From positions 186,001 through 250,000 of the forward strand of contig JAFKAC010000081.1 of assembly GCA_025766275.1 (NCBI GenBank): a DNA stretch of 64,000 nucleotides. Direction: 5' to 3'. Positions 33,767 through 45,500 of the stretch are shown here, in pieces (within the stretch, counting starts at the first letter, position 1; each line of letters opens with the position of its first letter). Position numbers and translations under genes: made by a program. The notes under the pieces were generated by a model. That model was not told the origin of the DNA, made no database searches, and saw only the letters and a list, made by a program, of their open reading frames with translations. The DNA comes from Lactarius indigo (Eukaryota > Basidiomycota > Agaricomycetes > Russulales > Russulaceae).

Positions 33767-36700
33767 CTAAGGTTGAGCCACAGCACCATGTTCTAACAGT
33801 AGTTTCATCATTTCATGCTGTTCATTTGAAGAAGCCACTTGAAATGGCGTCTTGCCCTTCCCATCCTTCTCATCTACGTCCGCTCCGTGACTGAGTAGCA
33901 GGCGAGCGATCTCAATCCACCCCTGGGACGACGCTCGATGCAACGGAGTCTCGCCTGCGTGATTCTGCGAGTTGATGTCTACGTCATATTTGAGTAACAC
34001 CTGGACAGCCTGGAGCTGGGCATTGTGTGCTGCCAGGTGCAGCGGTGTCCAGCGGTCACGCTGCCGAGCATTTGCATCTGCGCCGTGGTTGAGTAGCCAC
34101 CGCATGATATCGATGGTGCCAGACATCGCCGCTTTGTGTAGTGGTGTTCTCTCCCAAAGGGTCAAGACATCCACAGCTGCACCATGTCGGTAGAGTAAAT
34201 CCGCGACACGGAAGTGTCCCTTGTACAAAGCCGCTGATAGCGGGGCCAGGATGAGACCACCACCTGCATTCACTTGTTCTGGATGCTTCATGATCAGACG
34301 TTGTGCAAGGTCATAGAACCCACACAATGCAGCGTAGTAAAGCGGAGAACCAGCAGCGAGGGGTCGCCCGCCCGAAAAACCATACCAGGGTTCATCCATG
34401 TCGTGCGTCTGGAGCCACGCTGCGAAATGTGGCTTGGAGCTGTCAAATAGATCGTCCATCCCATCTCGTACGCGTGACGAAACTTCCTCGAATCGTGCAT
34501 GGTCCACCCAGTGTCGAGCAGCGTATTTAGCCAAGGGAAACCCTTTGGCATCGGCATGTTCGTCCAGTCGGAGAAGTGTTCCCAGGCACGCCTGCGCCAG
34601 TATCGTGTGCGCTGCATCCAGGTCGATGTGAAACCGCGAAACATCTCCTTGAGACCGTGCGAGACGAGGCGACGTGAGGTATTCTTTCACCGAAAAGTGT
34701 GAGAATTGCGCCACCCGGAAATCACCGTCAGGAACGACGGTGATCAAACTTGAACACGTCGAAAGGACGGCTTCTTCTTGATCGTCCCACCGCCAGTCAT
34801 CCTTCAACTTCGGAATCTCTCGCGAGCTTGGCGCTTGAAAATCGAACGCCAGTAGTTCCGCAAGCTCCTCGACTCGAAGTGGTCGGACAGCTACAGCAAG
34901 GCACTGTAACAGACGTCGGGCGTTATCCTTTTGGGCCTTATTGATGCCCCTCAATATCCGCTCGTATGTCTCATCCAGGGTCTCTGGGAGTTCGTTAAGA
35001 TATTGGCGGAGGTTCGGTGGGAAGCAATGTCGCAAGGCCTCTAACTGGCAAAATACCCACCGGAACCTAAGCAACAACGTAAGAAACTGCTGTTGGTATA
35101 GAATAGTTTGTTGCTCTCACATCCCATCAGCTTTTTCGGTCAACGTCTCGATGACAAGATTTTTATCTTCGGCCCTCCATCTCCTCATCGCCGTACTCGA
35201 GGACGAGTTGACGACTTTTCGAACGTAGTCAGCGATATCTGTTTTTTGTCCACTTTCATCGTGTAAGGAAACCGAACGAAACGCTAGCGGCTTGAGGACA
35301 GCACGGATGTCGACCTCCGGGCGACTGGTCGCACAAATGTGAAGTCCTGGCAGGTCCAGTTCGGCGAGTTCCTTCACGAGTTGGAGGACTTCATCACGAG
35401 GAGACGGAATCCCGGACGAGTCTGGACACTCGTCGAGCGCATCCAGCACAATAAAAATTGGGCCCTGTCCCGGCAGTCTCACCATCTCTTTCAGGCATTC
35501 TTTCAAAGTCTCGTCACTCGGCTGTCGAGTGCCATTTTCGTGTGTTTCATAAACATGGTGGAGAATGTCGCAGCAAGGACTAGAACGAGTAGAAAGCTGG
35601 GATATGAGAGAAAGTAGCAGGTCGTGACAGGTTTGCTTGCTGAGATCCTTGAAATCGAAGTAAAAGTAGGCCATGAGGGCTAATCCGGCTGCGCATACGC
35701 CCATGAGGTTTTGAATGACGGAGGAACTGGCAAGAAATAAGTTCTGAGAGGAAGCAGTCAAGGAACAACAAACCAGATGATACTTTTCCCAGAGCCCGCT
35801 ACGAAAATCGGAGTCTGTCAGAAAGCACGAGCGTGAAAAACACTAACAGAGGCGCACGTTTTCCGTGGATCCACAATAGGGACCCACTAGACTTCCATTC
35901 GATGAAGATACTACCTTGAAAGAACCACACAGCCGTTCCCTTGTGTTGAGCCTTTTGTGCAATGTTGTGGTTTGTGGACGGATCTGCGGGAGAGAGCCAC
36001 GCTCGTAGGAGCTGTTTTACCTGATTCCCTGTGAGCAGGTGTAAGCATGAACGAGCAACAGCGATGCCAGGAGGTCACGAACACTTGACTTCGTCTACAT
36101 TATTTGCCGTCTGTTGGATAATTGATTTTGCTTCTTTCGCCGTCGCTTTAGTCTCCTTACTGTCTGAAGGTAAATGATAATAAAAAGACGTTACGTCAGA
36201 AGGTGTCGGTAACTAGCTGGACACAAGTCGCGCACCGTCAATGGCTATTTGAACCTTTTCATCAACGAGTTGCACTTTGTCGCTCACGTCCGCCACTTTA
36301 CCGTCGACTATTTCTACTTCGTCGCGGACATTGTGTGTGATCCTTAGGACCTCTGAAAGTGCCATCCGAGCCTCCTCTTGCGTCAATCTGTCTAGCTTCT
36401 TGACTGCATCCTCCAGATCAGTCCTTCCAGCCAATTTCTTCAATAACCTTTCTACACCTACTTCAGTGAGAATCGAAGACAGCCAATCGGAAACTCACTT
36501 GCTGATCCGCGCCTTAGCTCTTTCGTTGCAATCCCAAAGATCGTGAGCACTTCCACCATTATCTCCGTGATTATGTCTGTCATCGCCGCAGTCGGTGTTA
36601 CCTCTGTATAAGTCTCAAGCCGTTTGAAAAAGAATCCGATACGTTCGAACAGCTCTGCGAGAGCATCTTTGCTCGCCGCAACATCCTTGGCAGCCTATAA

Positions 36701-37140
36701 GACCTACAACATCAGAACGATCTGCCTGAAGAATGGATAGGCTACTTGCCAATAAGAAGACGCCGATCCCTGCGAAGATCACTTTCGCAGGCGAAAATAC
36801 CTACAGAATATATGTCAGAGAGGCTTGCATCAGCTCAAGTGTTGAGAACTACCAGACCCACGCCCTCCGAGACGGCAGCAGAGAATGCATACAGGACATT
36901 CACGGTTGGAATCAACCACTTTGTCAATCTCTCATCACCACTGTGAGCTTGGTCGAAGTTCCCGACTTGGTCTTTAAGCACGGCAAGGATGGCGCTAGTT
37001 GAGTCACATGATTGCAACTGGGAGGCAAGAGGATGCGCGATAAGGTCCTTCTTTGTCTGATTTTGATATGTTATCAAGGCGGCTTGGAAAATGGCTTGGA
37101 AGTGTGAGGAAGATGTGGCTGTGGTTGGTGTCTGGGACAT
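33767..37140 (-). CDS. NLR-E: Goodbye-NACHT-ankyrin STAND protein, shortest ankyrin array
   Basis: Start ATG at 37140 (MSQTPTTATSSSHFQ), Goodbye exon to about 36853, 17-residue exon ending at a GC donor near 36750, linker exon with KKLAGRTDLEDAVKKLDRL, an exon with SIIQQTANNVDEVK near 36091, P-loop micro-exon near 35800, NACHT with FIVLDALDEC and TSRPEVDIRAVL, then the last exon (35077-33767, 436 codons). It has about one ankyrin repeat fewer than NLR-D: GETPLH is followed directly by RASSQGWIEIARLL, so the sequence between two similar repeats was lost. It lies head-to-head with the complete SFM1 gene, 452 bp apart. The open frame and splice sites look intact. Confidence 0.85.
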
Positions 37141-37592
37141 GGCAGGAGCGGCAACTGCAGAAGAAGCGACTAAGTGATGGGGGAGGAGATCTGCCTACAG
37201 TTGAGGGCGGAAACGAGGAACGTGAGCACTGGGTAGATGGTGTACACTGCCTCCGGGTCCAGCAAGATGTCGGCGACTGCCGATGCAAACGCGATGATAG
37301 GCGCTAAGATAGATGCGCAGACAGACTGGGATACTTTCAGGGCTGCTAGCAGTCGCAAAGGTATGGAGGACCCGTTGTACCTCCAACATGACCATTCAAT
37401 TACTGTATACTCAAAGGGCGGAACACAGGACGATTGACCGTGTTAGGTGACTACTGTGAGAATGGAAATTACTACCCACGCTGAGCGGTCCGAAATGGAA
37501 GCGGTTGTTTCTCTCTTGGTATAGCCTGAGAGTAGCCTGAGTGGCCTGCTTGGTAGCCTGTCTAGTATTCGCAAGGCTTTTCGGCTGAAGAA
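37141..37592. promoter_or_regulatory. Bidirectional promoter region of NLR-E and SFM1
   Basis: 452 bp between divergent start codons. It carries the GATGTCGGCGACTGCCGATG block found in all NLR 5' flanks. Because units C and D contain homologous stretches, SFM1 promoter sequence was duplicated with the NLR genes. Confidence 0.5.
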
Positions 37593-38790
37593 ATGGGGTT
37601 CACATTCGTAATAGGTGAGGCGAAATGTGTCGTTCCAGAAAGACAAAAAGATCGCCAACGGATAAGAACTTTCGGGTGGATTGGAATCACATCTGGATGA
37701 TGGTGATCTACAGAGCACATGGAAGACGACGACCCGACCCCCCGCGCCCTTCCGCGCTGGGTCGAGCTCGAGTACAAGGTGAGTCTTGCAACAGCGGTAC
37801 AACCCTAATGCTCCGAAGCCTCGCATTGATGTCCTATCGTTCACACTCATTTGCTCTCCGCTATTTCAATCACTTACCATTGAACTGCGGCGCCGCGCTT
37901 GCACGCCTATCGTAGCACATGTGCACGCTCGCGGGCCCCGATTCGTCCCTCGCTTTCACACACCTCTCGAGCGCAGCAGCCGCCGCGCTCACCGCAGCGC
38001 TGCCCCCCGCTCCCGCTCACGCGGAGGAGACGCCAAGAACGGGGCGCGCAGAATGCCACCAGCAGGGCGTCCTCGCGCTTATGCAAGCGCGCGGGATCCC
38101 GCGCGAGCGCGTATGTCTACTGGACCCCAAGGCACCTCAGGCGCTCGCGCCGGACGATGGCGACGCGGGCGCGTTCGCGTGGTTCCTTTTCGGCGTGCGT
38201 ACCCCTAATTCCCTCTTTCACGTCGCCTCCGGCCAAACGACGTTCAGGGTATACTTGGTATGCGTGCTTTGTGTCGTATGATGGTGGTGATGGTTGATGG
38301 GTTGGCTTGGATTTAGGTGACGACCCGCCGCGAGACCGGACCGCCGAGCTGCGCGCGCTTGGGTTCCCGACGCGCCATTTGGGCCCCGTGCAGATGACGA
38401 CGGACACGGCGCTCGGCGTGACGAAGCGCGTCATAGTAGATCGCGGTCTGTGTTTCCCTCCTTTGGTTGAATAAAATCGACTAACGATTTTGTTCACGAG
38501 GACAGTCCCGCTCGATGAGATCCCCTACGTCGTACGTACCACCTCGCGCTTTTCGGCAGCTTAACGATTTTGTTCTTTTGCACAGGATTACCCGACGATC
38601 CGCTTCAACGCACGCGAGAGCGTCGAAATGCCCTTTCGTGTGTCATATCTATCCCCACTAACTAACTACGGATATGACGTTCGCTGTTTCAGGTTACATG
38701 ATCGTGCCCGGGACCAAAGACGAGCCGCTTCTTCCACCGGGAATGAAGGCACACCTGCACGCGGACCTCGACCAAAGCTTTGATTTCTAA
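37593..38790 (+). CDS. SFM1: SPOUT-type protein arginine methyltransferase Sfm1, complete
   Basis: In yeast Sfm1 (DUF431, SPOUT fold) methylates ribosomal protein uS3 on an arginine. Eight exons join to one frame of 226 residues, close to the yeast length: 37593-37614, 37714-37778, 37916-38194, 38248-38257, 38317-38445, 38506-38531, 38586-38637, 38693-38790. Exon 1 codes MGFTFVI and joins as VIEHMEDDDP, matching the family start, so the ATG at 37719 is internal. Family marks: WVELEYKHM, CLLDPKAPQAL, FGGILGDDPPRDRT, GPVQMTTDTALGVTKRV, VPLDEIPYVDYPTIRFN, VEMPFRYM. The GGILG motif is split over a 10-nt exon. It is the only complete one of three copies in the window and converges with ATG1. Confidence 0.93.
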
Positions 38791-39290
38791 TAAATCGATC
38801 CCTCCTCGACCACAAGCACTAAAAAAATAGTACATATATGAGATATCTTCTGTGTATGCGTGCCGGTGGCGCACGGTGCAGGGTCTAAGTGCAAGTATGA
38901 GCATGAGCGAGTGCGGGTAGGAAGGTGTACAAGTATACACGTGTACCAGTACAATGGGATGTGAAGAAATGGTGATGAAAAATAAATACGAGAACGCCGG
39001 CAGTCGAACAGCCAGCGTCCTGCCGGGGGGAGGGTTTGAAAAACATGATGACATAGTAATGAGGGACAGAAGGGGCATGCCGTGTGAATATAAACCATAG
39101 CAGGAGGAAAATGTGAGTTGGAGCGTTCAATGAGCGGGGGATATTAAACTTGAAAGGTGTACAATGAGAAAAGAACATATGACAAAGCAGAAAACTAGTA
39201 GCAACCTCAGAGTATAACACGACAGATCCACACCCAAGGAATAAAAAAGTAAAAGAGAAAAAAAGTGATGAAGTGCAGGGAACGTCAACA
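38791..39290. other. Tail-to-tail intergenic stretch between SFM1 and ATG1
   Basis: 500 bp between convergent stop codons. I see no gene. AATAAA-like signals occur on both strands (for example near 38789 and 39241). Confidence 0.45.
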
Positions 39291-42200
39291 TCATTGCGGC
39301 GGCGTGCCGCGGTGGAATTGTTCCAGCGCCTCTGCGTCCCACGGCGCTGGAATACGCGCAACGTCATCGAGGTTCTTGTCCGCGCGCGCATCACGCAGCC
39401 GCTCGCGCGTCGGCATTTCCATGCGCGCACGGCACCGTACGAGACGTAACTTTGTTCGCTTGATCCCTGCGCACGCTTCTCGTCAGCCGGCAGAGCACCT
39501 CAAGAGGGAAAGGAGCACGCACAAGTGGCGATCGTCTCGCGGTCCTCGTCCACGAATGGGTTACCCTTCTGCAGCAAGTCGTCCTGCAGTGCGTACAGGC
39601 ACCAAAGGGACTCTTCATACAGGCGCTCGCACTCATCGGGCGACTTGTGTTGGTCGAGGAGTTCCTTACGCGCCGCTGTGCGACTCTATACGTTTGTATT
39701 GCGCTAAGTTTCGTGTGACCAAAGAAAAGGAACAGAGGTGACATACGAGGGTGAGCGCGCGGTTGTACACGAGTTCGTCGACCCAGGTGCCCGGGCCATT
39801 GTATTGCGCGGGTAACCATGTCTTGACGAGCGCCGCACGGTCGTGGCACCGCAAAAAGAGGTCCCTGAACCATCCGAGCGCTGCACCTCCAAATCAGGAT
39901 TTCTTACCCCGTAAAGGTTGTCACGTGATGACCCACCTTCGTCGAAGCCTTCAGAAATGACAAAGTCACCCTCTGGATGCCGCATCTCCATGTGCTCCTG
40001 GTACTTGCGCAGTTCGTCGATGCCCTTCTGGGAGAACTGCATGATGAGCATGTATATCGCAACGGACGTCACCGCGTTGTACTCCGCCTGCACATCTGCA
40101 TTGCGCCGGCGCGCCGCGAGTTTCTCGTTCTCGCCCTCGCGCGGGGCAAACTTGCTCGGATCCGGTAGCGGCTCTAAACAGCCCACCCCGAAAATCAACG
40201 GTTAGTAATTGAATGAAGAAAAGGAAGCATCAAACGCACTCTGCGGCACACTCTTCACAAACTCGTACATCTCGTCCGCCCAGCGCGTGATCACGTGAGT
40301 CTTCTGTGCCAGCTGCTCCAGCGCACCTAAAAGCTCGTCCTCTACCGGATCGACCTCGCCTGTACCACCCATGCTCGCAGTGCGCATTCGTGGGGAGTGT
40401 GAGCCCATACCTTCCCCGTATCCAATAAAGTGCGGTGGGGAGCGCGGGATGCTCACGCTCGGACCGAAGAGCTTCTTCGACGCGAGGGTCAGAGCACGCG
40501 AAAGGGCGTTTGTCGCGGTGCGACTTGTCGGGATGGGTACACTGCCCGGGTTTGGTGGTGGTGGGAAGGTTGGACTCAGGTGGGAAACAGGCGGGAGGTT
40601 GTGTGGGAGATCAGGGGAGCGCTTCTCGTCGTCAGCAGAGGCAGGCGTCGGGGGTACGCGACGGTCAAGGAGTGGCCGACGTCGAGCAGCGTTGATTTCT
40701 GTGTCGATCCAAGTTCAATATCGGTAACTTAGGTAGTGTGAAATGCGCACCATCCACTGCTTTGTTGAATTCGACGGCCTGTGTATCACCTACTAGCACA
40801 TATTCTCTTCTGAGAAGTCCATCTTCTTCCGTCTCCCCTGGAATGATGGACCCTTCCGTCGACAACGGCTTCAGGGGTGGCCGCGAAACAGGAACATCAG
40901 GAGGATTGGAGGTTGTACGAGGTCCCAATGGTGGGGGTACTACACCGACAACCTTGGGAGGACTACGGTGAAACTTGGTTATGACTTATCTCATGCGATG
41001 ACGTTAGTTGATTATCACATACCTTGAGGGTGACCCTTCTTGGGAGGGTGACGCCCCCTCACTCTCTCGCCTCCTAAAATTAAACTTGCTTGGCGGAATC
41101 ATTGCGCGGGGGTCCAGAACCTCAGGTGGAATACGCATATGATGTTCGGGGATCTTTCCATCCTCCACTGGCTCTTGGGGAACCGGAGTAGGTGACCGGA
41201 CGGAGATTGGACGGGGGAACTTGGAATTGGTCATGGCTTCACTCTTGAAGAAGTCTTCAAAGCTCGCGCGCTCCGCAGGGTTGCGCCGTAGGAGCGTACG
41301 GATGAGCCCCTTGACGTCTGGGGGGACGACCTGGGGTGGGTCTTCGCCTGGGCGCGGCTGATGTAACGGGTCCTCGTCTGGGAACTTAATTCCTTTGGAA
41401 TGGTCGATCTTCTTAAGAAGTTCGATGTGATTGGAGGCACGAAAAGGGGCTTTGCCAACGGACATTTCGTAAAGTACGGCACCGACAGACCAAAGGTCAG
41501 CCTTGGCGTCGTACTTCTGATAACTTAGGATCTCTGGAGCCATGTACAACCTGCGGGGAAGGTACACGTTAAGTTGCCGAGCCAGAGGTGGCAAGAAGGG
41601 GGCTTACGGTGATCCGCAAAGAGTCTCTGCCATCATAGCGTTGGGAAGTGATCGGGCAAAGCCGAAATCGGCTACTTTGAGGAGGGGAACACCTAGGGGA
41701 TGTCCGCGGACCAAATCCTCATCTCCTGGTGGTCGCAAGAGCAAGTTTTGTGGCTTTATATCGCGATGAATCAGGTTTCGTTGCCGCAAGAACTTGAGTG
41801 CACGCGCTAGGGTCTAGATTGTGAGCGATTGTAACGAAGTAGATCAACCAGGACACTCGTACCGAGCTGCCTCAGGAAACTGCGAACAACGATTTCGGCG
41901 AGTCCACCTGTCCTAGGATGGGGATAATACTGGGGTGCAGCCCCGGGTTCTGGGATATATTCTAAATTTTCGACGCGCCCACGTTTCTTGATGTAGTTAG
42001 TGAGGTCGCCGCCAGAGCAGTACTCCATGATAAGGTATATGTTACGCTCGGCGCGCTTGAAAGATGGTCAATGAAGGGCCCCAGCTGCAATGTATGACGC
42101 CACGGACAATAATATTAATGAGCTTTGTAATGTGCCGATGTGATAATGACTTGAGAATATCGATTTCACTCTGAAGGTTCTCGAAAAGCTTGGTTGAGAG

Positions 42201-42435
42201 GTTGCCCCGGCTGACCGTCTTGATTGCTACCTCATGTCGCGTCTCCTGAGACAAAACGATGAGTCGTAAAAAAGAACGTCACGTCACGACGTACTTCATT
42301 ATAGCCTTTGTAGACTGTCGCGAAACTTCCCTTGCCGAGGTCACCGACGATAACGTATGGTTTGAGCTCGTCGTCCTCTGGTCGTTTACTCGACGAGGGT
42401 GTTCTTTGAATTTGAGAGTCTGGGGTGCCCGCCAT
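39291..42435 (-). CDS. ATG1: Autophagy-initiating serine/threonine kinase Atg1
   Basis: Atg1/ULK kinase starts autophagy together with Atg13 and the Atg17 group. The kinase domain begins at once: [21 protein letters not shown] (glycine loop, exon 1 42435-42295), HEVAIKTV (Lys), [64 protein letters not shown] and [18 protein letters not shown]. An insertion after KKRGR ([16 protein letters not shown]) is also common in other fungi. A Pro/Ser-rich middle follows (41200-40560), then the helical C-terminal tandem-MIT region ([46 protein letters not shown], ending [13 protein letters not shown]). About ten small introns; stop at 39291-39293. It is divergent from VAS1. Confidence 0.93.
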
Positions 42436-42580
42436 TGGCGTTTGGGAGGAAATAGGATAAGGGAGAGTCGTGTGGTGCTCAGTTCGTTTGGTCAGATGAG
42501 AGCAGAGCTACTCTAATTAGCCATGCTGCGCCCACCGTCTCGTGCTCGTGGGATGATTATGTAACACCTACCTTTCCAAA
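42436..42580. promoter_or_regulatory. 145-bp bidirectional promoter, ATG1 / VAS1
   Basis: Only 145 bp separate the ATG1 start (read left) from the first VAS1 ATG (read right). Both 5' UTRs and any shared control sites must lie here or overlap coding sequence. Confidence 0.6.
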
Positions 42581-45500
42581 ATGACTCGAGCTGTGTGCGG
42601 CTGTATGCTCGCGTCAAGGTTGCATCGATCTTTCCTTAGATTACGACTACGACACCCTCATTCTACTCTCATGTCCCAAGCTCAAAATATCGCTCCGGTG
42701 CGATCAGACCCTCCATCTGGCTCCGCCACTCCATCGGGCAGTGAGCCAAACCCCAATTCGAAGAGCGCAGGTGTGTCCCCAGGGATTCGGATTATCGTAT
42801 ATTACCAACCACCCTTGCATTGTATAGCAAAGAAGGAGGCAAAACGATTAGAGAAGGAAGCAAAACTCGCTGCGAAGGCCGCCAAGGTTGCAGCGGTTAC
42901 GCCAGCAGGGGAAAAAAAAGCCAAGGAAAAGCTCATCAAGGAGGAAGAGGCACCTTTCGTGAATACGACGCCAAGGGGGAAGAAAAAAGGTGCGTTTCCT
43001 GTCTATATATAGAGTGCCGATCTAATGCATATTTTGTAGATGTGTCAGGGCCCATGGCCTCCAGCTACAATCCTATTGCCGTCGAGGCGGCTTGGTACGA
43101 CTGGTGGCACGAGCAAGGTTTTTTCAAGCCCGAGCTTGGTCAAGATGGTGGTACCAAGTCTGAAGGACTATTCGTAATATCTGCGCCCCCGCCGAACGTG
43201 ACCGGTAGCCTGCACATAGGTCACGCGCTTACCACTGCCATCCAGGATGGACTCGTGCGTTGGTGAGTAGCAGGAGGGTTATTTAGTTTGCTCTGACGTC
43301 TCGAAGGTATCGAATGTTAGGGAAGACTACACTATTCGTCCCCGGTTTTGATCACGCGGGGATCTCAACACAGTCTGTCGTTGAGAAACGTTTATTCAAG
43401 ACGTCAGGCAGGACACGTCATGATCTTGGTCGCGAGAAGTTCCTCGAGACTATGTTGGAGTGGAAAAACGAGTCAGCCTTCGTCATTTGTCAACAGCATG
43501 ATTCTAATTCTTCCCGGATAGCTACCAAGAACGTATCACCAAACAACTTTATCGACTTGGAGGCAGCTACGACTGGTCTCGTGTTGCCTTCACAATGAAT
43601 CCTGTAGGCTCCTCAATCGGCTTTGTTTTATTGGACCAATGTTCTAGTTTCCACTCGTAGCAACTGTCAACAGCTGTTGTTGAGACTTTTTGTCGTCTAC
43701 ACGAGGAAGGGATTATATACCGCGCTAATCGACTTGTGAACTGGTGCGTCCGTCTCAATACTACGCTCTCCAATCTTGAAGTAGGCGTTTTGTACTGTCT
43801 ATGCCGACGTAATGCTCAGGCCTTCCGCAGGTGGATCAGAAACAGCTCGAGAAACGAACGTTTTTAAGCGTTCCGGGATATGCTCCTGGAGAAAAATTCG
43901 AGTTTGGTGTCATCACATCATTTGCGTATCCCATAGAGAACTCAGGTTTGGCATATACCCGTGACCAAACGTTCTCACACTGAAACGAGAGTAATGACCC
44001 AGACGAGAAGATTATTGTGGCGACCACGCGTCCGGAGACAATGCTCGGTGATACTGCCATCGCTGTGCATCCCGACGACGAGCGCTACAAAGTGAATAAT
44101 ATATTTTGCTTCGATGGTCACCCGTCCAAAAATTGACTTAGTCCCTCAGCACCTTCACGGAAAGTTTGCTGTTCATCCCTTTGTGCAACGCCGCATTCCG
44201 ATAGTGAAAGACGATATCGCGGTCGATATGACCTTTGGAACTGGTGCCGTAAAGATCACGCCTGCTCACGATCCGAACGATTACGAAGTCGGAGTACGGC
44301 ACAAGCTTGACTTCATCAACATTCTAAACGATGACGGTACTTTCAACGCAAATGCCGGGCCTCAGTTCCAAGTACGTCCTTCGCCTAAGTATAGATAATT
44401 TCATTCGTCATACTCTGCTATAGGGCATGAAGCGTTTCCATGCGCGTGTAGAGGTTGTGAAGAAGCTGAAAGAGCTCGGGTTATTTATCGAAACGAAGGA
44501 CAACCCCATGCAGATTCCTATTTGCAGGTGCGAAGGCCATCTCCCTCTCGAAATAGATCTAACGTCCATGCAGTAAATCGGGTGATGTCATCGAGCCCGT
44601 GCTTAAGCCCCAGTGGTGGGTAGACTGCAAGCCTCTCGCTGAGGAGGCCATTAAGGTGGTCTCGTTACAGTTATTTTTTGCACGATACTAAAGTACTTTA
44701 CAGCGCACCAGGGCCGGCGAGCTTCATATCGCGCCAAAACAGTCTGAAGCCGACTGGTATAGGTGGTTGGAGAACATCCAAGACTGGTGTATTTCGCGTC
44801 AGCTCTGGTGGGGGCATCGTTGTCCGGCCTACTTCGTACGCATAGAAGGCCAAGAACAAGATGCAAGTCGCGCGTTCCCTCTCTTTAATTCGTTCTAAAA
44901 ATTTTGTATAGGCTACAGACGGTAAATGGTGGGTAGTGGGACGCGACTTGGAGGAGGCTACTTTGCGGGCAAAGAAGCTTGCTGGTAGCTCAGCGTTCAA
45001 GCTGGAACAAGACGAAGACGTGCTCGACACCTGGTTTTCTTCTGGTTTGTGGCCGTTCTCTATCCTCGGTTGGCCCGAGAAGGTAAAAGCATTTTCTTGT
45101 AACCCGTGCTCGTCTCGCTCAATAATCCCCAGACCGTGGACTTCGCAAAGTTCTACCCGACCTCCATGCTCGAGACGGGATGGGATATTCTCTTCTTCTG
45201 GGTTGCGCGTATGGTAATGCTTGGCCTAAGACTGACAGGCGAAATGCCTTTCAAAGAAGTACTTTGCCATGCGATGATTCGCGACGCACATGGCCGCAAG
45301 ATGTCGAAGTCTCTTGGAAATGTGATCGATCCTCTTGACGTTATTCAAGGCCTCTCCCTCGAAAACCTCCACCTGAAACTGCATGAAGGAAACCTTGACG
45401 CGGCCGAAATCGAAAAGGCCAAACTTGGCCAGAAGAAGGATTTCCCGAAAGGCATCCCACAGTGCGGCACGGACGCATTGCGTTTCGCACTTTGCGCTTA

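Noticed and set aside
37719..37778. ATG at 37719 as SFM1 start
   Set aside because: A 22-nt exon at 37593-37614 with a good donor restores the family N-terminus ending VIEHME, so this Met is internal.
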